The position numbers were made by a program, and so were the translations under genes. Source: Karalla daura (lineage: Eukaryota > Chordata > Actinopteri > Chaetodontiformes > Leiognathidae). Taken from it: 64,000 bases of DNA. Below, piece by piece: positions 11,801 to 24,218 of the stretch (the stretch's first letter is position 1; the number at the start of each line of letters is the position of its first letter). The stretch lies in the NCBI GenBank assembly GCA_029224185.1, contig CM055211.1, forward strand, positions 8,757,655 through 8,821,654, read 5' to 3'. Below the pieces are notes generated by a model, which saw only the letters and a program-made list of their open reading frames with translations, searched no databases and was not told where the DNA came from.

Positions 11801-14648
11801 TAGATTAAAGGTCAGGGGTCACCGGGGTCAGGGGGCTGCTATGGTTTCCCAAGCTTTCTAAATGACGTGAACGTATCGAAAGAAGTTTGCGACTCTGACA
11901 GAGACCAGCTGGGGGCTGACAGGGAGACGCCTGCAAAGGGAAAAACGTATAACAATGATAATCATAATAACACTACTACTAGTAATCAAATCTAAAGATA
12001 TAACTTGAAGACCTAGAGCTGTGGTTGCGTCAGCAGCTGAAGCTGATGGGAATAGCTTTGTATGTGCAGCCATCCGAGCATAAATCAAACAAGCGGATAA
12101 ACATCATTACTGAGCTGACCTCGTTATTCCCAAACATAGTGATTTCTGGTTTCTATCAACCTGGCTCCAACAGCATCCTGCAGGATGTTGTGACAGAGAG
12201 CGAGTAGTAAAAACAGCCTTTCAATCTCAATGAAAACTGTTACGGCGCTTCATCAGGGGTCGATTTCACAATGACACAACAAACTAGTCAGCCAGCACAC
12301 TGGAGGAGAGAAATCCCCCTGTGCTGTTGTTTACCATCAGCTGACGTCATCAAGATCTGCAGCCAGTGTTGCATAACGCTCTCCAGAGGGTTTGACCTGT
12401 TCGGTGGGCCCGCAAACACCTTTCCACCTGCTGGGAGGGACGTGTCCTGGTCGGGACCTGCTCGGCAGCTCCAGCTGAGCCAGATCCTGTGGGATCTGAT
12501 CCAACTGGAGGCCGAGCAGCAGGGCATGCTGGGTGGTCAGCTTCCCACTGCGGGCACCTGCTATTGGTAAATCTCCGAGCGACACAGCTGCTGCAGCTGT
12601 TGCGCTAATCAGGTGGGTTACGTATGCAGGATTCCACTTTTGAGACTGATAAACGACAGCGAGGATATCTGGCGATGTGTGCGTTTGTTTGCTAACATGA
12701 ATTTGTCCAGCTCGAGGTTTTCTCCACATCCACATCTGGAAGCTGTCCCAGTGCAGCCACAGCTCTCCCACTAACCAGAGCCTGCAGCCAGGAACACAGA
12801 GGCTCCCAGGAACCGTTTGCCAGCTTTCCCTTCATACCAGAGAAGTTGTGGTTGCAGGACCATTATGTAACAATAGACCACATTTTTCTCATTTTGTAAT
12901 TTATTTCCTGTGAACCAAAATACAAAGTAAGATGCAGCAGAGGCATTTTAGTCCTCTTAAGTCCAAGATGTGGTAATAAATTTGTTTTTTCTCACATGAA
13001 TAAAGGAAAAACATGAATTCACTGCTGTATGTACTGATCCCTGTCAGATAAATTGAATGATATAAGAGCGGTTTCCATCTTTACACCATAAGTTCAGCTG
13101 AAAAGCAGTTGTGGCTGAGTACCATGCTTTTCCTGGAGCATAAAACACAACCGAGGCAACTGAGTTAATAGGGGTAAACTAATTGAGAAATGTTCAAGGA
13201 AAAGACCAGAGGAGAGTTTCTGCATTTTCTCACAGGAGTGGAAACCACTCATGTTGGTCCACAAAGACAAATAAATACAGAGCCTGAGTCTGAGATCTCA
13301 CCTCTGATAAAGAAAATAGAAAACGATGTGTAGATGTTATATAAAGCTCCTGTAACCACAGGATTTCATGTGAACGAGCTCCTTAAAGCCTCCCCACCAT
13401 GTGTCCACAGCTCTGTCCACTCATCCAGTCCGTCTTGGTTTTAGGGATCAGCTGTTCTCTCACTTGGCTAGCGCCGCCTGTTTGACACCAGACGTGAGAA
13501 ACGTCCTCGCGTTCGCCCAGATGTCTGCCAGGGACACACTGTGTGGACACAGCAGTGTCTCACAGTCCCGCGGGCAAAATGACCTCATGTATTGTGTTAC
13601 AGGGGATTACTGCCGTGCCCGGCCTGCGCTTCCCAACATTTAACTGCAGAGAAACTCTACGCCTGTTTAACGGCATGGAGAGCGGGGGGATACAGACAGA
13701 TGGACGGACGGAGGCCGAGGAAGGAAATGCGTGTCAGATGTCCATGGGAAAGTGGACCATGAGGGACTCTGATAGGATGGAGCAGAGAAAGACTCAGTCC
13801 CAAAAGCGCAACATGCCAGTTAAAACAGGCTGAGATGGATGCACCTCTCCAGAGGGTTGGTGTGAGGAGCGTCCCCAGCTTTTTTCATAAAGACAGAAAA
13901 TCATCTTTAGCAGCGCTCCTCGTCTCTTTCTGAGGGACACCTGGACAACTAGAGCAGTGTCACCGCCTGCCAAGAGTCATTTGTACTAACCCAGCTAACA
14001 TGCTGTGTCAATAAGCAGACTAGTTAGTGGTTAGCATGAAGGTTGTCTCAAAGACATGTCCTCTCACATCAGCAGCAAACCAACATGACCGAGCAGATTC
14101 AGAGTTTTCATTCCTCAGCAGCACAGAGATCCCGACTCCACCCTGACTGCAATAAACCAGAGCTGCAACACAATGAAATCCATGTTAATGATGGTATGTC
14201 TCCTGCTGGACGACCCTCTGCATGGCTGACAGTACAAACGGCTCAGGCCGACATGCCGTGCTGCCAAACTGGCGTGTTGTCTCCGGCCTGGCGGCTCCAC
14301 ACTGCACAGGCATGCTGGACAAGGCTGGAGCTAAGTGCTGCTGCAACACATAATCAAACAGCAGAGCCTGGAGCGCATCTCATCCCATCGAAAAGAGACT
14401 TAAAATCAAAACCTGCTCGCTCCTGGTCTGTAATTACACACAACAGCGTGTCTGCCCTCGATTCTGAGCGAGAAAACATCGTTTCCGCAGGCAAAATGTT
14501 CAGAGACGCTACGGCACGATTAAAGAAGAGCCTCAGCGCTAATTTAGCAAAGCAAGTGAAATAACGAGCTCATTCAACTGCATAATGATGCACTATGAGG
14601 AATCTGAGCTATTCACATCAGTCTGCTGCTCCATATAAGAAGGAAAGT

Positions 14649-14697
<49 letters not shown>

Positions 14698-17600
14698 GCT
14701 GACAGCCCGTCCAGCTGGACGCCCTTCAGACGGACGCTGCCACAGCTGACGTGTGTGAATAAACCGACTGACAGCGAATTAAAGTTGACTGATGGGGGTC
14801 GGTAATCCTTTCAGCTCGGATGACATCGACGGGATGTTTTCCTCTTTTTGTTTTGTTTCCGTCCAGCTTTTGTGAGACTGTCAGTGTTTCACATATTTGG
14901 GAAGCTTGGCTGCGATCCAGATCAGGAGACACGCGTGGAGACTTGGGGCAAAGCGGAAAAATGTGAGTTGCAACAGGTTTCAACTCCGAGCAGGAATGTG
15001 TGACCTTTAAAAACTTCCTTTTCACGATGATTTTATCCCCGATGTGGAGGGAGAAGCTGCAGCTCAAGAGCCGGGGGAACGGCTCACATCTGGCCAAGAA
15101 ATTAATGAAGTAATTTCACTAATTTTGCGATGCAGTTACATGAACTAGTGAGCCATGAGGGCGAGGACTGGCTTCCTGTTTCCAACTGGCCGCAGGCACA
15201 GACATGAAAGTCGCATTTCTGATATTTATCTTTTAATTATCTTCATCAGGAAAGTCTCTGACGCTTTGGGAAAGTTGAACTTTCCGTGAGGAGCACTGTG
15301 CGTGGACTGGAAACCAGTTCATAAAGGAGAGGGTAATTCCCTACTGGTATAAACGTCTCTGTCAGAGCGCAGCCCTCCCTGGCCCTGCTCATCCTCCCAG
15401 AGGTTTCCCTGCCCATGATTAACACCCATTAGGAGTTACTGGTTTGGGAGGGTGGGTGACTGGCCGTGCCCTCTGACCCCTGGCACTGACGCGGGGCCTC
15501 CCAGTCTCATCCCAGTCACAAGGCTCTCTTGTTACTTACCTCGACATCGTTGCCCTCTCCCCCAAAGCGAGCACACAATCGTCACGCTCTTTCTGCAGAG
15601 CGGGACGTTTTTCCCACCCACAGACGCCGTCCTGAATGCCCCCCCCTCGCCCCCCCACCCCGCTCCACACACGGCCTGATTGTTTCCCACACTGAAACCC
15701 TGAAACGAGTTTCACTCAATGCTGAGTCTACACAGAGCGCAGAGTGGTCCGATCAGAAACGATGACACATGATCACAAACAGATAACCCGGGACAGAAAT
15801 GTGTGGCCGGCATGCAGGAGTAGGAAGGAGAGGCAAACAGAGACGCTATTGCTCCAGCTGCATGAGGAAACCAGCAGCCAGCAGAGCTGTTCTTCTCCCC
15901 TGAATATTCATCTCAGTCCTGATGTTAACACTGAGCAGGACAAGTCAGAGCCCATCAGATGCTGCTACCAGAGCCCAAGCATCACATTCCTGCCTCCTCC
16001 GTCTCCCTTCTCCATGGATGACGGAGCTCGGAGCTGATGCAGGTGTTTGGGAAGTCACACCCAGTAAAAACAGTCCAACAGTGAGAACGCTGATGTCTCA
16101 TATCCTGTGCTGCATGATGTACAACACGTCCACTGAAGTCCCCTTCAACACACTGATCGGAGAGAGGTTCAGCTCTGAGCATCGAGGTTAAGCAAACAAG
16201 AACTCTGCCTCTCAAACCTGAGACACTTAAGATAAATATTCCTGTGGGAAACATGATACAGATGGTTTTATGTGTTAGAGTTCACCCCCGAGAGAGGAGC
16301 CTACACAGCAACACGTGAGAAAATGAAGACGCAAAGCTGCACAATTTATGAGGCCACTGGGAGGCTGAACGTGGGCCTCTGAAGTGTTTCCTGTCTGAGA
16401 GTTACACTCAGGCAGAAGGTGTCAGGGCTGAGCGTGTGACGTGCACTTCCAAGCTTTTCCTAACGTGTAGAGAGCGTCTGGCCCAGCGGGCAGCGTGCTC
16501 TCCTCTCCAGAACCTGGGACGGTGCTGTTGCTGACCATTGCTGACTGTCCCTCAGACACGGTGCTGGGGCGGGTGCAGGACAGCGAGCCGGCGGGGACAT
16601 GCAGCCGTCCATGCGTCATGCGTGGGTGCGGGACACGGAGCTGACCTGGACGACACGACACAAAGCAGCTGCACAGCACAGCCTGCAGGGCCGCGCTGCT
16701 GGTTTTGCACGTTTCACCTCATTCTCTGCAGCGCATGCACACCGCTACGCATCTGTTTCACATCTGTCCAATGTTCAGCTGTGTTTTAATCGATCTGCAC
16801 AAAGAAAACGAAATCTCGTCATGGTCCTTTCATAGGCTCCAGGCTTTAGGAAATCTCTGGTAGCAGCTTCTCAAATTTGAATGCTCTTTCTAATCCGACT
16901 ACAAAAGAAATCTGATTGTGGACAATATCAGCACCACAGAGCAGAATAGGTGCAACAATAAAGACATAGCTAGGACATGGCTGCCTGTTTCGAACAGTCG
17001 AACAGCTAAAACCTGCAAAACCCAAACAGCTGGCGGACCACAGACCAACACACACAGACCAAGGCCCAAGCAGGGACAGACGTGACGTGACACCGGGTTC
17101 AACATGTATCAGCGGATGCATGTCAACCCGCCGGGGTTACCTTTCCAGTTACTAACGGACAGGCACGCGGCCGGCCGGGCCGGCTCAGCGTCCGGCAGGA
17201 GGCCGCAGCCCAGCGGGAGGCGGCCGTGCTGCAGAGCGGCCCAGCAGCTGTCCTGCAGCACCTGGCAGAAGCTGCGGCAGGGCAGGGGCGGGGCTGGGGG
17301 CGGGGCCGGGGCGCCCTGGGGGGGGCAGCGGGGGGCCAACAGGAGGCAGAGGAACCACTCGGCGCTGTGGTGACACCCCGCCCTCGCCAGCCACGCCCAC
17401 TCCTGGAGGACGGCCCCCACCTGCTCCACGGACGTGTGGTTGAGGAAGTTGGGCAGCATGAACGTTTTGGAATGTTTGCCGGAGCAAATGGACCAATTAG
17501 AGGGCACGGGGAGACAGCGGGGGGCGGGGCCAGAGGCGGCGGGGGACTCCGGGTGGTCTGTCTCGAGGTCGTCACCTGGAACTCCAGTTTTTACACCTTT

Positions 17601-20600
17601 CACTTCAACATCAGAGCCCCCACTCCCTCCCTCCAGCACAGACCCTCCCTCCACCCCCTCCTCCACTCTCAACCTGGTTGCATTACCCATGAGGTTAGGG
17701 TTAGCGCTCTCCACCTTCTCTGTCAGGCCTCCGTTAGTAGTCCTGGCGGTCGGGGTCGCGTCCCACTCCTCCACAAACTTACGGATTCCCGATGCCACGT
17801 TGATGATTTCCTCCCCAACCCCGGACAAGTCTTCGTCCTCCTCCTCCTCCTTCCTCTTTGTTGCATTGGCTGTCACATTGGGCAGCTTGGCCGTGGTGGT
17901 TCCTGCAGGCGTGGTGGAGACAGACGCCGTCGGGCCCTCGGTGGTGGGGTCCACTATGGAGCTCCAGAACCAGGCGTCCAGGGTCCCGGCCCAGAGAGCC
18001 AGGAGGAGAAGCCGGGTCTGCATCCTGCACATGCTGCCACACAGAGTGCTCGCTGCTTCCACCTGCTTGCACGCCGCTCTGCAGAGGCCACTGAGCAGCC
18101 GCCGCAGCACACACACATAAAGGCTCAGCGCAGCACAGACCCTCCCTCTACATCTCTAGAGAGGGAGCTCCGGGGTGGACGGGGGGAGACCCGGGATGCT
18201 GGAAGTCATTGGTTGCTCCGAGTTGCCCCCAACACAACTGCGAGGAGTGAAACTCCTCCCCAGAGCGGTGGCTGCACTCCAGCACTGAGGAGAAGCAATT
18301 TCTTCCCTGTGCAGAAATAACTCCAGTAAAATGTGGAGTTTTAAAATATAAACAGACCATAATGAACAGGTTCATTCCACTCCCAGCAGAGCATCCAAAG
18401 TCTGTGCATGGAGAGCAGTGGTGGAGATCCACAGCTGTGTGTGTGTATACACATGTAACTTATAGAAGATGTGACACGTTTATTTGATGATCTTCAGAGA
18501 GGCTGGTGCCATGTCTCGTTATGAAAACCAGCATTTTCCTAAACAACGTTGTCATCTTTCTCCCCATCCTGTTTCCCAGCAGCAGACTCCAGTATGACAA
18601 AGATGCAGCCAATGTGGCTTTGGTTTCTCCCCAGTCCTTTCATTTCAGATTAAAACCATGGGGAACACACTTTTGGAAACACAGGGCTGTACTTGTAAAC
18701 CCAAACACCAGTGAGTGGGAGAAATAAAACTGCTGCTTCATATCTGGAGGTCACCAGAGGTTGCAGATGAGGGATAGATGTCTCTGGTGTTCGCCAGGAC
18801 CCATTATCAGTCTGGAGAGATAGGGAGCTGTGGGATATGGGACCCAGCAGCTGACAGAGGAGACTTCTTCCCTCTGTGCTCTGCTGCTCCTGGCTGATGG
18901 AGGTGAGTGACAGACGGCAGCTGACGAGGTCCATGTCTTAAGCTCCGGTCCTCTGGGAGCAGCTCCACTGCCTCATCGGAGAAAATCCTCGGAAAATGTA
19001 CCACTTCCAGGTTCTCACAGATGAGCGATAAGAAGAGGGAGGGAGGGAGGGACACCCCTCTTCTCCCAGGCCACCTCCTCCTCCTCCTCCACATGGCCTG
19101 TGTGCCCCCATCTCCCAGCTACCCGCCTCCTCTGCCAAGCCAGCAGGTCCAGCTGTTGCACATTCCAGCCCTCGGACCTCCCACACCCACGCTGCTCGAC
19201 ATGTGCAGGGTTGGGAACTGCCACATCTTCATCTCCACGCCGGGGCTGCTGTCAGTGAGCCGCTACAGGAGGAAGACGAGGAAGAGGAAGAGGAGCTGCT
19301 CTAGCTGTTCTCTAGTGTGAACACCAGCTGCCTGGACGAAGTGTTCCAGCTCTGACGTCCAAGCAGAAGAACGAGTGCCTCAGTGTCCCAATCACACGCA
19401 GGTGTGTGTCTACCTGCGTGTGGGCTGAGACAGTTCTGGCACAGACAGAGGAAACACTGCTCTCTATACAGCTGTGTGAGACGAGGGCCAATAATGTGCC
19501 GCTAATGAATCCTGCTACTCTGAACTAAGACATGATGCGCTTCCTCTATCAAACAGTCTGAAATATATAATATATTATAATGCAGCCACTAGCTAGTAAT
19601 GCATATCTTAACAGATTTAGGAGGAGTAAATGTAATCTAATGTACTCATATATCACCTCGACAAACACATGCAGCTATCTAGTTTCTAGAAGAGTCAACA
19701 GTAGCTGAAGAAATGTAACAGAAGTGCTGCCACCTGTCTGCAGTCTGAAGAACTACAGACACACTGGAGTCCGGAGGGGAGAACAGCATCCACCACAGTA
19801 GAGGCTCGGAGCATTAACTCTGTGCAGACGTCAGTGTAAACATGGTGTAAATCTGACTGCATCATAAAAGTTCAGATCTGTAAATCACACACACCTCGCA
19901 CTGATCTCCATCAACGCCTGCTGAGCTCCCCAGTTAAATTACTCAAATTCTTCAAAGCGAAGAAGCAGCTTCCCCACAGGGCATCTTGGCAGAAGATGCC
20001 ACCCCCCCCTCCTACCCCACTACCCCCCCTCCTACCCCTCTACCCCCCCGCGGTATGTCCAAGTGGGATTTTGGCATGGACGGCGGGGCATTTTCAGACC
20101 AGAGGGTGTGAGACGAAGACAGGAAGGAGACAGCTGCCTCGTTGTGTGTGAAAGCCCAATCAGAGAAAGAGGACGTTTGTTGCAGAGAGCAGGCAGTGGA
20201 GCATCATGGGATGCAGTGGCTGTGCGTGGCGGCGTCCTTTGACTGGTGAGAAAAGCCTAAATAAACGAGCGGCTTTGTCCCGGGGAGAGCAGATAAACCC
20301 TGGCGCAGTGATTGACAGCAGAAAAATTAAAAGCAATTATGAGCTTTATCTTAGGAGCCAACAAAGGTCTTTTGAGTCTCCCTCTAAGTGGATCCTCCAT
20401 GTTGCTCCGTGCTCACCTGTCAGAGTCCTGCAGCTCCAGCCCGAGGAGACGTGACATTCAAGCGGAGGGCAGAGGCTTCCAAGCTGGAATTCCTGCAGCC
20501 CAGATATTGTTCTCCAGGGCAAGAGCCATGTTCATAACCTCGCTTAATGCGCACAGTGAGTCATAAATGGCAAACCGCAGACCGGCTCACACAGGGCAGC

Positions 20601-23600
20601 TCTGTGTCCTCCAGCTACGGCATTAACCCACATTTACTCCAAACTGCACCAGCGACCGCTCTGAACCTCAGAGGAAGACGGCGGTGTGAACAAAGGGAGA
20701 AACCTTGCAGTTCTGGAGCTGATCCAAAGGCTCCATCTGCTTCTGCTGCTCACTGTCTGAGACTGAATGACTTCACAAGTTGCTGTGGAGTTTGTGGATT
20801 TCCCCTGCGGGATCAATGAGCCTTTATCTGGTGTTATCATCTAATCATAATAGGCCATCGAGCTTCATATGAATCTGCACCGCGGCCTCAGAGTACAGTG
20901 CACTCACATCTCTGTAAAGACGCACATAATGAAGAAGGCCAGAGCTGAAACCTAAAGCTGTTCACACATAGGGAACAAAGAGGTGCTGAGGATCAGGAGG
21001 CGCTCTCACACCCTCCCTCACTTCACCTGAGCCTGAAACTGGAAACCAGGCTTTGAAGGGGACCTCCAATACTAAACCACCTTCACCTTCAACAATCTAT
21101 AAGGACGGTATATGTCCTAACACATATCACATTCTCATTCATGAATACCTTTCTGATATTAACAGAAACAGGTCAGAACGAGACGTGTAAGCTCTGCTGA
21201 TGTGTGTTGCCAGATGAACATGAAAGGGCACCAGATCAGTGCAGAAATGGACGATAATGTTCCCACACACTAAATATAAGAATGGAAAAGGGCTGTAAAA
21301 CAGCATCTGAGGCATTTCTGAGGAAGACAATGTTCCACAGCTCCAGCTCCTAGGATAAATACTCCATTCTACTATTTTAGCTCCCCTTTAACCTCTGTGC
21401 AATAAAACTCTTCTTCTGGTGGGGCTGGAGGCCTCCGCCCTGGGACGGCCACACAGAGCCTGCTCAGCCTCAGCCTCAGATGATTAAAGCTCTTCCTGTC
21501 TGCGTCAGTCACAGCAGCGACGGCGGGCCTGAATGGAGGACGTGACAATGGCGGCGGCCGGGTCGGGTCCGGGTTGAGGGCAGTTCAGCTTCACGGCCCG
21601 TAAACCTCTTCACGGCAGGGCAGAAACTAGTGAGCCAGTAAATGGAGCGATCTGCGTCTCGTCTGCTGGGAACAAAAGCATTCTTCTCCTTCTTGTTCGG
21701 AGGTTTGAGCGCAGCCGGAGGAGGCACGGCCTCTATACGTGTGCGCTGGAGTGCGAGGACGACTCTTCAGGCCTTTTGTGTGAGAGCAGCTTCAGGATGA
21801 GGCTGAAGTTCATCAGCTTCAGCCTCCGCATCTCACAGCACAAGTCATGTCCTCAAACATCAGCATCCCTAAGAGATTAATCTGGTTACTATCTAATCCA
21901 ATACAATGTAATCCAATCTGCTGTGTAAAAACTCGTGAGAGTAAAAACTGCTGCTTCAGACGATAATTACTGCTGTGAACACATGAATGAACAGAGGATG
22001 TGGACGCCTGCGCCTCACACACACACACACCCATGAGTTTACAGCCTGAACACTGTTTTTTGATTACTTTCCAGACAGCTCCTTATCAAAACAATCAGAC
22101 CTTTGCGGTTTCAGCTCCTGCAGCTAAAATTAACCCTCATCTCTTGGCACCACTTGCGGCCGCCTCGTCTGATTAGATCTTAAAGACTGGGGCAGGTGGC
22201 AGAGTCGAACCGCCCCGAAGCCGCACAGCTGGGCAAACACGGCGTTCTCCAGCCAATCAGACGCAGGGCAGACGCACCGTGTAGACAGGTACGAGGTGGA
22301 AAACAACACATCCTCCCACCTCAGTGAGTGAGATCATAGCTGCACCTCTGGCTTCCTGTCAGCAGGCCGGAGCCCCCCCCTCTCCTATCTGGGCTCCACG
22401 GCCTGGAGTCTGGAGGCGACGGAGCTTTTATGTCTCCTCTGTCACTGTGTTCACGTGTCATCGGTCTGAACCTGAGAGCCACGCAGGATAAAAGCTGTAA
22501 TTACAGGTAAAAACACCCTGCGGGCCGAAATAAAGACGAGTGCATTGTTGAGAGCCGGCTGCTGTTTATTCAGCCTGAGAGTACAGTGGTTAATCCTGTA
22601 CAGGCAGGAGAGTGAGGGTCTCACACACACACACTGAGGGAGCCTGACCTGCAGCTGGGATGCAGCTCCATCCCGACCAGACAAACACCCACTCTGAAGC
22701 TGACTACGAAGCTCGAGAGGATCCCACCTGAGCCGAGCCCGAGGCATCGACACCTCACGCTACGCCACAAACAGCCGCGCCAGCAGATATTTGTGAGGGC
22801 AGCGGCGTCCTCGCGTTGAGACAGGCCGCCCCGGCTCAGCATCCAGGAGGGAAACTGTAGAGGAGTCATCCCTCTCTCCCTCTCTCCCTCCCTGGTGTCA
22901 TTATCCCTGTGATCAGCGGCTCTGTTTGTACGACACACATTTTTATTGTCTCCATTTGTTGTGGGCTTTGATAAAATATGGTGTCGTATATCACAGACTG
23001 GCTGCAGGCCACCCACGCTTCCCCTGCAGACGCTCAGAGTTTACAGGCCGCTTAGAGAGGGAGACGCTGAGGACGGAGCTCCTGACATGGAGGAGGACCC
23101 TGCACAAAGTTAATGCCCCAGCAAAACTACCACTGTGTTCATCTCAGCTGCTACATTTAATATTAGGGACGTTTCCTGTCCCTTATTCTTAGAAATGCAT
23201 TGGTTGTTCATTCAACTCCAATTGTAAAATCTTTTGAATATACTTTTTAAGATAATTTTGTGACTTTTTTGTCTTTTTTAATCAGGATTTTCATGTTCTG
23301 AGGTCAAATACACGAGCCTGAATTCCTGTCTGAAGTGTGTCAAAGGAATCTCTGCATACGCTGTGTCTCTACATGAATGTGTGGGCATGTCTGAATGTCA
23401 GCAGTACCTGAGTGTGTGTGTGTGTGTGTGTGTCTGCTAAGCCAGGTGAAATTAGGCGATGAAGAAGATGAAGAGTTTCCTGGACGAGCCCTGAAGAGGG
23501 GAAAATCTGAGCTAACCGCAAATCACAACGCTCCACACGCACACACGCACGCTCACATGCATGTGCATGCATGCACACACACACACACGCACAAACAGAA

Positions 23601-24124
23601 GTGCAGTGATTTACCAGAGGACATCAGAGCTTTTTCAAGCAACAAGGAAACACAAAACCGAGACAAACACCTGTTTACACCTGTCTGAGTGTGTGTGTGT
23701 GTTGTGTGACCTGTGTCTATCCTGCCTGTCTGCTGGTCTGTGCCCAGGGGCCTGCAGTCTCATTATCCCTGTGCAAAGAGCAAAGTGAGGAGGAGCCGTG
23801 GCGGGTCAGAGATCCTCCAATGAAACGTGAAGCTGACATCAGGTCAGCGCTCAATCACTCGCTTTCAAGACAGTTTCTGCACAAGCAAACAAAGGCCAGA
23901 GGCAGCAAGGTACAGTACAGTAACTGTAGAGCTGCTCAGTAATCCCAGCAGACAAGTCCAGACACTGAAATCAAACAGCGGCTCATACCGTCGAGCCCTC
24001 AGATCCACTGAGCAGCAGAAATCACCTCATCAGGCAATAGTAGTAGCAATAATCAGTCACTCTCACACTGTCTGCGGGCAGTTTACAGTCTCAAGTAGAC
24101 CTAAACATACAGGTGAGACCCCCC

Positions 24125-24218
<94 letters not shown>

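Noticed and set aside
14043..14564. 173-codon plus-strand frame inside the col18a1 intron
   Set aside because: No recognisable domain, no flanking splice logic and mixed composition; most likely chance.
17226..18320. Plus-strand 364-codon open frame
   Set aside because: Antisense to the col18a1 Frizzled exon, whose ten cysteines and DUF959 segment are in the minus frame.
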